47,889 nt of DNA from NCBI RefSeq assembly GCF_023716925.1, contig NZ_JAMQQG010000212.1, positions 1 through 47,889 on the forward strand. Direction: 5' to 3'. Origin of the DNA: Frankia sp. R82. GTDB taxonomy: Bacteria; Actinomycetota; Actinomycetes; Frankiales; Frankiaceae. The notes under the pieces are model-generated. The model worked only from the letters and a program-made list of their open reading frames with translations. It was not told the origin of the DNA and searched no databases. The number at the start of each line of letters is the position of its first letter. Position 1 is the first letter of the stretch. Made by a program: the position numbers and the translations under genes. Of this stretch, positions 1-6,439 are shown piece after piece.

Positions 1-186
1 GGCGGGACCCGCGCGGCGCGACCGGGCGGCACCGGCACCGCCGGCCCCCGCAGCACCGCCGGCCCCCGGGCCACGCGGATCGCCGAGCTGGGTCGCGTCC
101 TCGTCCGAGGGCGCCACCTGGGTGATGTCCGCCTCGGGCCAACCACCGTCGCCGTCGCGCCCGTCGCCGTCGCGTCCGTCGTTCAC
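1..186 (-). CDS. N-terminal fragment of an acidic, Gly/Asp/Ala-rich protein
   Basis: An open frame starts at a GTG at 186 and runs off the left edge of the window, so only about 62 residues are visible. An AGGAG lies about 8 bases upstream of the GTG, a good ribosome-binding site. The nearby ATG in another frame meets a stop after three codons. The peptide begins VNDGRDGDGRDGDG, is rich in Asp and Gly, and then becomes Ala/Gly-rich, a disordered leader often seen in actinobacterial envelope or regulatory proteins. No domain is visible and no function can be given. It is downstream of the SDR gene on the same strand after a 225-base gap. Confidence 0.5.
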   Translation of the reverse strand, partial: MNDGRDGDGRDGDGGWPEADITQVAPSDEDATQLGDPRGPGAGGAAGAGGAGAARSRRAGPA

Positions 187-411
187 CGCACCATCTCCTG
201 CCGTGCCCCATCGGCGGCCGCCGTCGCTGCCCGGTCGTCCCCGGCATCCGTCGGACGCCGAATGCCACCGGATCGCTTTCCCACCGCATCGTCCTGTCGC
301 CGGATCGTCGCATGTTTCGCATGTCTCGCGGCTGTCCGGGTGAGATCCATACCGAACAAGGACATGTCGGATCGGCGACGGGAGACCAGGTCGGCCGGCC
401 CGGAGGTCAGC

Positions 412-1197
412 TCACACCTCCAGGGGGAGCTGTGCCACCGAGGTGTCCCTTCTGACCGGTGCGAGCCGGAAGACGTCGCCGCGCGGCGCCGCGTACGCCT
501 GCCAGTAGTGCTCGGCGACCTCGCCCGGACGCAGCGGCCCGTCGGGCGCGACCCGACCATCGAGCAGGACGGTGCGCAGCCGCACCCCCCGCATCGCCAG
601 TACCGGGCGCAGCGCCTCCGCCAGGGCCGTGAGCCCCGATTTGCCGACGGCGAGTGCGAACCGCCCGGCCACCGGCGCCGTCCGCGGGCTGGTGGAGGTG
701 AGCAGGATGGTGGCGCCCGGGCGCTCGGCGAGTGGACCGATGCCGGCCTGGACCGTCGCCAGCGCGCCGGTGACGTTGACCGCGAAGGTGTCCGTGAGCG
801 TGGACGGCGCCATGCTGAGCGCCGCCCCGCGGATACTGATCTTGGCGTTGTACACCAGGACGGTCAGCCCGCCGATCTCGGTGGACACCCGCTCGATCGC
901 TCTGGTCAGCCCCGCGGCGTCGGTGACATCCGCCACCAGCCCGGACACCGTCAGCTCCTGCGCCGCCAGCTCGGCGCGGATGCGCCCCAGGGTCTCCGCC
1001 GAACGGGTCACCACGCCGAGCGCGAACCCCTCCCGACCGAACCGGCGCAGCAGCTCCACCCCGAAGCTCGCCCCCGGCCCGACCACCACCAGCCCCCGGC
1101 CGGACGGCTCCTCCCCCGCCGTTCCCGCCGCCATCCCCGCACCGTCGTCGGCCGCCGGGTCGACCGCTGCGTTGGCGCCCGTCCGGGAGCTGCTCAT
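412..1197 (-). CDS. SDR-family protein with atypical active site
   Basis: A 261-residue Rossmann-fold short-chain dehydrogenase/reductase-like protein, probably cytosolic and binding NAD(P). The nucleotide loop reads VVVGPGASFG in place of TGxxxGxG, and the usual NNAG motif is YNAK. The Asn of helix alpha-4 (NVTG) and the Ser-rich LLTSTSP strand are present. A Lys is kept in AVGK, but the Tyr four residues before it is replaced by Leu, so classical Ser-Tyr-Lys reduction is doubtful. ATG 1197 is preferred over 1206 because GAGG sits about 9 bases ahead of it while it abuts 1206. The first 30 residues are Ala/Asp-rich. Substrate unknown; it may be a reductase with altered chemistry or a non-catalytic NAD(P)-binding protein. 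Confidence 0.8.
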   Translation of the reverse strand: MSSSRTGANAAVDPAADDGAGMAAGTAGEEPSGRGLVVVGPGASFGVELLRRFGREGFALGVVTRSAETLGRIRAELAAQELTVSGLVADVTDAAGLTRAIERVSTEIGGLTVLVYNAKISIRGAALSMAPSTLTDTFAVNVTGALATVQAGIGPLAERPGATILLTSTSPRTAPVAGRFALAVGKSGLTALAEALRPVLAMRGVRLRTVLLDGRVAPDGPLRPGEVAEHYWQAYAAPRGDVFRLAPVRRDTSVAQLPLEV

Positions 1198-1664
1198 ACC
1201 CCACATCCTCGCCGAGTCCGGGACCGGACATGTCGGGGATGGCCGGATCGGTGCGTCACCATCGCACCCCGCGGTCCATCACGGCACGCGACACCCCGTC
1301 CGCCATGACCGCGCCAGGCAGGTCGTCGTGGATCCTGCCGGCTTGTCCGCGCGACGCGACACCACTCCTCGAGCGCGGCTCCTTTCTGTGACCACAGTTT
1401 CGGGGGTTGCGGACGTGCAGGGCACGCAGGGGTCGCCGTGGGGTGTTCGTCTCCGATATGCACCCACGGCGACACGTGTATCCGGATCTTGCTGGCGGGT
1501 CGGTTGCGGGGCGTGGCAGGGGCGGGGAGTGGGTTGCTGGCCGTGTGGGTGCGGGGCGGTTTGGCTGCGGAGAGTGGGCGGGCTGGTGGGCGAGATCGCG
1601 GCGGCGGATCATGATGTTCCTGTCGCCATCGAGGTTGCCCACGGTGGAGGAGGGTTACCGCCGG
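1198..1664. other. Non-coding stretch upstream of the SDR gene
   Basis: This 467-base interval lies between the SDR start and the small membrane-protein stop, both on the minus strand. Short frames on both strands lack ribosome-binding sites and have arginine-rich shadow composition. No RNA gene, repeat or clear terminator is visible. Confidence 0.4.
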
Positions 1665-1829
1665 TCAGGTGGGGCGGCGCAGGCCCCGCCGCTCGCGGTC
1701 GGCCTCGGCCCGGGCGGCGACCCGCAACGGGGCGCAGTTCACGAACGCCCAGACCAGCGGCGGCAGGACGACGAACGCGGGAATGGTCAGGAGCAGCATC
1801 GCGACGACCACAGCACCGAAGGTCTGCAT
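1665..1829 (-). CDS. Small membrane protein, 54 residues
   Basis: A short frame starting ATG at 1829 encodes one hydrophobic stretch from about residue 5 to 31, with MLLLTIPAFV followed by VLPPLVWAFV, then NCAPLRVAAR and a basic, Arg-rich tail. This hydrophobic-then-charged pattern fits a single-pass or hairpin membrane protein with a cytoplasmic tail. A GGGG run just upstream is a weak ribosome-binding site. The plus strand over the same bases gives an Arg/Ser/Thr-rich peptide typical of a shadow frame. No family is recognised. It sits alone between the SDR gene and the AGPS-like gene. Confidence 0.4.
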   Translation of the reverse strand: MQTFGAVVVAMLLLTIPAFVVLPPLVWAFVNCAPLRVAARAEADRERRGLRRPT

Positions 1830-1970
1830 CCCCGGGATGTACCCCCACCCACGTCCGACCCCACCCGTGCACCCCGCTGACCTGAGCTTTCATCGCGGGC
1901 CCACGGCCCGCGGCCCACGGCCCACGAGACGGGGCCTGGGGTCAGCAGACGCACGCCACGGAGCTCGGGG

Positions 1971-3782
1971 TCAGGGGACGAGAACGCCGGGGTTGAGGAT
2001 GCCGGCGGGGTCGAGGGTGCGTTTCACCGTACGCAGGACGTCGAGGCCGAGACCGCCGATCTCGGCGCCGAGCCAGGGCCGGTGTTCGGTACCGACGGCG
2101 TGGTGGTGGGTGATCGTCCCGCCGGCCGCGACGATCGCCTCACCGGCCGCGGCCTTGGCCGCCCGCCAGGTCCCGATCGGGTCGTCCCCCTGGGCGCACA
2201 CGACGGTGAAGTACAGCGATGCGCCCGTGGCGTACAGGTGGGAGACGTGGCACATCACCACCGGTGCCAGGCCGGCGCGGCCCAGGGTGTCGGTCAGGGC
2301 CCGGCGCACGCCGGTACAGAGGTCCGGCAGGGACGACCAGAAGCCAGCCGTCTCCAGAGTTTCGGCGAACACGCCGAGATCGAGCAGGGCGTCGCGCAGA
2401 TAGGGGGCGCGGAAGCGACCGCGTTCCCAGTCGAGGCCGACATCCGGTCCGAGCGCGGTCGCCCCGCCCGCTCGCAGGATGCTCGCGACCTGCGCGGCCC
2501 GGTCGGCCACCTCCGTCCCGGACCCCTCGAACCCGGTGATCAGCCGACATCCGCCGACACCTGTGCCGGCCCCGGCCTTCTCCTTGTCTCCGGCCACCCC
2601 CGTGGACGCCGAGTCACCAGGGATCGAGTCACCAGGCACCGAGCTACCCGGCACCGAGCTACCCGACGTCGGGCCGGGAGTGACCGAGCCCGCAGCAGCC
2701 GATTCCCTGGAAGCCGAGCCCACGGTGGGGGTGGACCCCGACAGGTTGGCGATGGTCTCGGTCTCGTCGGCGAGGCGGCAGACGGTGGGACGCAGGTCGC
2801 GGGCGGACAGATCGCGCAGCAGGCGCGTACCGGTGGCGAAGTCGGGCACCCACCAGCCCTCGTGGATTCGCCGGGCCGGTAGCGGGCGCACCCGCACGGT
2901 CACCTGTGTGATCACGCCGAAGGCCCCTTCGGAGCCGAGCACCAGCGCCCGCAGGTCGGGCCCGGCGGCCGAGGCCGGTGCCCGGCCCAGGTCCCAGCTG
3001 CCGGCCGGCGTCGCCACCCGCAGCCCGACGACCATCTCGTCGAACCGGCCGTAGCCGCCGGAGGCCTGCCCACTGGACCGGGTGGCGGCGAAACCGCCGA
3101 CGGTCGCGTACTCCCACGACTGCGGCACGTGGCCCAGGGTGAGCCCATGCGGCGCGAGCAGCTCCTCGACGCGGGGGCCGCGCAGCCCGGCGTCGAGTTC
3201 GGCGGTACCGGACTCGCGGTCGATACGGCCAAGCCGGTCGAGACGGCGCAGGTCCACCGCGATCAGCGGGCGCCCCTGCGTCGCGGTCGGAGCGAGCCCG
3301 CCGACGACGGACGTCCCGCCGCCGTAGGGCACGACGACGATCCGCTCACGGGTGGCTACCCGCAGCAGCGCGAGGACCTCGTCGTGATCCGCGGGCAGCA
3401 CCACCGCGTCGGGCGCGGCGCCGGCGTCCCCGGAGCGCAGCAGCAGCAGATCGGTGGTGGAGCGCCCCCGGCAGTGCCGGATCCGCGTCTCGTCGTCGGT
3501 GCGGACGTGGACCTCGCCGACAACCGCCTCGAGCGCCTGGCGGGCCGCAGCGGGCAGCCGGACCGCGGGCAGGCGCACGTCGGCCAGCGCCACCGGTCGC
3601 GACGGCCGCACGGGAATGCCAAGCCCGACCAGCAGATCCGAGACACCCGGGGGCAGTGGGTGGTGCGCGAACGCCGGCCCCCAGCCCCACCAGACCGGCT
3701 CGGCAGCGGAGGCGGAGGCGGCAGGCCCGTGGGGGGGTTCGGCCCCACGGGCGGCAGCTGCGTGGATCTCGGCGCTGGTCAT
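1971..3782 (-). CDS. FAD-binding oxidase, alkylglycerone-phosphate synthase-like
   Basis: A 603-residue FAD-linked protein of the VAO/PCMH fold, closest in pattern to alkyldihydroxyacetonephosphate synthases, which swap the acyl group of acyl-DHAP for a fatty alcohol to make ether lipids. An FAD-binding-4 domain spans about residues 120-300, with PYGGGTSVVGG near 152-162 and GSEGAFGVIT near 283. The C-terminal half carries the family's SHLY and HHHAVG (near 559-564) segments and ends in TLDPAGILNPG. Residues about 350-410 are a Ser/Gly/Pro linker built partly from 15-bp DNA repeats. Start ATG 3782 follows GAGGT by 6 bases; longer upstream reading is spurious. It is divergent from tetR-glpD, supporting a glycerolipid role. 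A generic glycolate-oxidase-type dehydrogenase is the alternative. Confidence 0.8.
   Translation of the reverse strand: MTSAEIHAAAARGAEPPHGPAASASAAEPVWWGWGPAFAHHPLPPGVSDLLVGLGIPVRPSRPVALADVRLPAVRLPAAARQALEAVVGEVHVRTDDETRIRHCRGRSTTDLLLLRSGDAGAAPDAVVLPADHDEVLALLRVATRERIVVVPYGGGTSVVGGLAPTATQGRPLIAVDLRRLDRLGRIDRESGTAELDAGLRGPRVEELLAPHGLTLGHVPQSWEYATVGGFAATRSSGQASGGYGRFDEMVVGLRVATPAGSWDLGRAPASAAGPDLRALVLGSEGAFGVITQVTVRVRPLPARRIHEGWWVPDFATGTRLLRDLSARDLRPTVCRLADETETIANLSGSTPTVGSASRESAAAGSVTPGPTSGSSVPGSSVPGDSIPGDSASTGVAGDKEKAGAGTGVGGCRLITGFEGSGTEVADRAAQVASILRAGGATALGPDVGLDWERGRFRAPYLRDALLDLGVFAETLETAGFWSSLPDLCTGVRRALTDTLGRAGLAPVVMCHVSHLYATGASLYFTVVCAQGDDPIGTWRAAKAAAGEAIVAAGGTITHHHAVGTEHRPWLGAEIGGLGLDVLRTVKRTLDPAGILNPGVLVP
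2611..2670. repeat. 15-bp tandem repeat, 4 copies, in the AGPS-like linker
   Basis: Four in-frame 15-base units, such as GAGTCACCAGGCACC and GAGCTACCCGGCACC, encode a P-G-T/D-S/E-x type pentapeptide repeat in the disordered linker between the FAD and C-terminal domains. Units differ by a few bases. Confidence 0.85.
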
Positions 3783-3826
3783 CGGCACCTCGGTTCGGCT
3801 GTGGTCCGTCTCGGTAGACTGCGACC

Positions 3827-3859
3827 GTGACAGTGTGACAGACGATGTAACACTGTCAC
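3827..3859. promoter_or_regulatory. Perfect 10-bp inverted repeat, likely TetR operator
   Basis: GTGACAGTGT at 3827-3836 and its exact reverse complement ACACTGTCAC at 3850-3859 are separated by 13 bases. The dyad lies 45 bases upstream of the AGPS-like ATG and about 145 bases upstream of the tetR TTG, in the divergent promoter region. Size and placement fit an autoregulatory TetR-family operator that also controls the AGPS-like gene. Binding by the neighbouring TetR protein is inferred. Confidence 0.7.
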
Positions 3860-3877
3860 AGATCTCGACGCCACGAT

Positions 3878-3941
3878 GACACAGCCAGACAGACGACACA
3901 GCCCGACAGGCGACACAGCCCGACAGATGACACAGCCCGAC
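3878..3941. repeat. Four 17-bp direct repeats in the tetR leader
   Basis: Units starting at 3878, 3895, 3912 and 3929 share the core GACACAGCCCGAC with exact 17-bp spacing; only the first unit has a base change in the core. They lie between the dyad operator and the tetR start, so they are probably in the leader or promoter. Each contains GACA steps resembling the dyad half-site. They could be iterated protein-binding sites or slippage products. Confidence 0.85.
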
Positions 3942-4004
3942 GACCCGGCCGGGCACGTATGGGCCGGGCACCCTCCACCTCAGGCCGGCGGAAGGAGTAC
4001 GGCG

Positions 4005-4769
4005 TTGACCATCGGCACGGACGCACCACACGCGCACTCGCCGCAGGCCACCGGGCGGGACGGCGGACGGGACAGCGGGCGGGACGGCGATCCGCCGCGT
4101 ACCGCCGTACGGGACGGCGCGGCGCGGGACGGCGCGGCGCCGGAGGGCACCGTGCGGGACGCGGTCGTGCTCGACGCGGCGAAGGCATCGCTGCTGGCGG
4201 TCGGGGTGCGGCGGACCACGCTGACCGAAGTCGCCCGCCGGGCCGGAACAAGCCGGATGACGCTCTATCGCCGCTGGCCCGATCTGCGCACCCTCGTCGG
4301 GGAGGTGATGACCCGGGAATGGAGCTCGATCGTCACTGCGGCAGCCCGACTCGCCCGGCGCGACCCGCACAGCCGTGATCTGGACGGCATCGTCGACCAG
4401 ATCGTCGCGACGGTCGACGCCTTCCGGGCGAACCCGGTCTACCGGCGCATCCTGGAGACCGACGCGGAGATGCTGCTGCCCTATCTGACCGAGCGGCGCG
4501 GCACCACCCAGCAGATGATCGTCGACCTGCTCGCCGGACAGCTCGGCGCCGCCGCCCGCGCCGGCACGGTACGCAGCGGCGATCCCGAGGCACTGGCCGT
4601 GATGGTGTTGCTGGTAGCGCAGTCCTACGTGCTGTCCGCGGACGCGCTGGGCGGACGGGTCGGCGCCGCGACACGCCACGGCGAACTACGCCGTCTCCTG
4701 CACGCCTACCTGGCTCCGGCCCCAGCACAGGACCCGGACCTGGAGTCGGACCCGGAGCGGACCACGTGA
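4005..4769 (+). CDS. TetR/AcrR-family transcriptional regulator
   Basis: A 254-residue TetR-type repressor. The N-terminal HTH lies at about residues 60-95, with TLTEVARRAGTSRMTLYRRW giving the canonical helix-turn-helix and the Tyr/Trp of the recognition region. The C-terminal ligand domain is helical and unassigned. The first 50 residues are a Gly/Arg/Asp-rich disordered leader. The TTG at 4005 is chosen because AAGGAG lies 7 bases upstream; an upstream ATG at 3876 would read through the 17-bp repeats and has no ribosome site. The stop overlaps the glpD start in GTGA, so the two are translationally coupled. It probably regulates itself, glpD and the divergent AGPS-like gene through the 3827-3859 dyad. 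The ligand may be a lipid or glycerol metabolite. Confidence 0.85.
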   Translation: MTIGTDAPHAHSPQATGRDGGRDSGRDGDPPRTAVRDGAARDGAAPEGTVRDAVVLDAAKASLLAVGVRRTTLTEVARRAGTSRMTLYRRWPDLRTLVGEVMTREWSSIVTAAARLARRDPHSRDLDGIVDQIVATVDAFRANPVYRRILETDAEMLLPYLTERRGTTQQMIVDLLAGQLGAAARAGTVRSGDPEALAVMVLLVAQSYVLSADALGGRVGAATRHGELRRLLHAYLAPAPAQDPDLESDPERTT

Positions 4770-6439
4770 CGGGCGACGACGCCGGCCGCGGCAGCGGTGC
4801 TGGCGGGGGGCTTCGTGGGACGTCCCTGCACGCGCGGCGGCGGGAGCGGGAACTGGCGGAACTGGCGGACGGACGGGTGGTCGACCTGCTCGTCGTCGGC
4901 GGCGGGGTGACGGGCGTCGGGGTCGCGCTGGACGCGGCGTCGCGCGGGCTGAGCGTCGCGCTGGCCGAGGCGCATGATCTGGCGTTCGGGACCAGCCGGT
5001 GGAGCTCGAAGCTCGTCCACGGCGGCCTGCGTTATCTGGCCCACGGTGACCTCCCGGTGGCGTGGGAGAGCGCCGTGGAACGCGACATCCTGCTGCGACA
5101 CACCGCGCCGCACCTGGTGCGGGCGCTGCCGATCGTCACGCCGCTGACCGGCGACCTGCCGGTCCCGAGGGCGGCGCTGGTGCGGGCCGGCCTCGGCGTC
5201 GGCGACGTGCTGCGCCGCGCGGCCGGCACCCCACGCGGCGTCCTGCCCGGGTCACGCCGGCTCACCGCGATGGAGACGCTCGGGTTCGCTCCGGCACTGC
5301 GGCGGGCCGGGCTGCGCGGTGGGTTGGTGTACTGGGACGGGCAGCTGGTCGATGACGCCCGGCTGGTCGTCGCGCTGGCTCGTACCGCGGCCGGCTTCGG
5401 TGCCCGCATTCTGACCAGGCTGCGCGTCCAACGGATCGAAGCGGTCGGCCGAGCCGGAACGGGCGCGGCGGCGGGGTTCGAGGTGACCGCGCTGGATGGA
5501 CGCGGCGGCGGGGAAGTCGGGCTGCGGGCCCGCGCCGTCGTCAACGCGACGGGGGTGTGGGCACCGACGCTGGCCCCGAGCATCCGGCTGCGTCCCAGCC
5601 GGGGCACCCATCTGGTGGTGCGTTCCGAGGTGCTCGCCGGCGGTCGGGCGGCGCTGTCGGTGCCGATCCCGGGCGAGCTCGGCCGGTTCGCGCTGATGCT
5701 GCCGCAGGATGACGGACGGGTCTACGTCGGGCTCACCGACGTCCCGGTCGACACGATCACCGACGTACCCGAACCCGACGACCACGAGATCACCGAGCTG
5801 CTGGAGGTCGTCTCCCGGGTGCTCGCGGCCCCGCTGGACCGGACCGACCTGCTCGGCGCGTTCGCCGGTCTGCGCCCGCTGCTGGACGGGCCGCCACCGG
5901 CCCACCGACCGGGCCACCCGGCCGAGGCGAGCCAGCCCGGGGCCGGCGGGCGCGCATCGTCGCGCACGGCGGACCTGTCGCGGCGCCATCTGGTGCACGC
6001 CGATGCGGACGGCCTGGTCACGGTGGTCGGTGGGAAGCTCACCACCTACCGGCGGATGGCCGCCGACGCGGTGGACGCGGCGATCGCCGTGGCGGGCCTG
6101 GCCGCCGGCCCCTGCCGGACCACCCGGCTCGGGCTCGTCGGTGCGGCCCCGCGCAACCGCCTCGCCGAGATCGCCGCGCCGCGCCGGCTGGTCGAGCGCT
6201 ACGGCACGGAGGCGCCCCAGGTGCTCGCGCTCGCCGCCGACAGCCCCGAGCTGGGCGAACCGGTGGGCGGCGGGACATCCGTCACCGGGGCGGAGTGGCT
6301 GTTCGCGATCCGCCACGAAGGGGCGCTCGAGCCGGCGGACCTGGTGGACCGCCGGTCACGCATCGGTCTGGTCCCGGCGGAACGCCGCACGGCGCTCGCC
6401 GCCGCCACCCTGCTGTTCGACCACGCCCCGTCCCGGTGA
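4766..6439 (+). CDS. glpD: FAD-dependent glycerol-3-phosphate dehydrogenase (copy 1)
   Basis: A 557-residue GlpD/GlpA-type flavoenzyme oxidising sn-glycerol-3-phosphate to dihydroxyacetone phosphate at the membrane and passing electrons to quinone. The Rossmann FAD motif LLVVGGGVTGVGVALDAASRG is at about residues 38-60. The family segments GTSRWSSKLVHGGLRYL, YWDGQLVDDARL and GGKLTTYRRMAADAVDA are all present, with the usual helical C-terminal domain ending the protein. An Ala/Pro/Gly-rich insert at about 375-400 is non-conserved. GTG at 4766 overlaps the tetR stop by four bases. Its product is the precursor pool for ether-lipid synthesis, which fits the divergent AGPS-like gene. The last 84 bases overlap, tail to tail, the histidine kinase frame. 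Confidence 0.92.
   Translation: MTGDDAGRGSGAGGGLRGTSLHARRRERELAELADGRVVDLLVVGGGVTGVGVALDAASRGLSVALAEAHDLAFGTSRWSSKLVHGGLRYLAHGDLPVAWESAVERDILLRHTAPHLVRALPIVTPLTGDLPVPRAALVRAGLGVGDVLRRAAGTPRGVLPGSRRLTAMETLGFAPALRRAGLRGGLVYWDGQLVDDARLVVALARTAAGFGARILTRLRVQRIEAVGRAGTGAAAGFEVTALDGRGGGEVGLRARAVVNATGVWAPTLAPSIRLRPSRGTHLVVRSEVLAGGRAALSVPIPGELGRFALMLPQDDGRVYVGLTDVPVDTITDVPEPDDHEITELLEVVSRVLAAPLDRTDLLGAFAGLRPLLDGPPPAHRPGHPAEASQPGAGGRASSRTADLSRRHLVHADADGLVTVVGGKLTTYRRMAADAVDAAIAVAGLAAGPCRTTRLGLVGAAPRNRLAEIAAPRRLVERYGTEAPQVLALAADSPELGEPVGGGTSVTGAEWLFAIRHEGALEPADLVDRRSRIGLVPAERRTALAAATLLFDHAPSR

Noticed and set aside
3878-3941. CRISPR array
   Set aside because: Period of 17 bp leaves no unique spacers; these are simple direct repeats.
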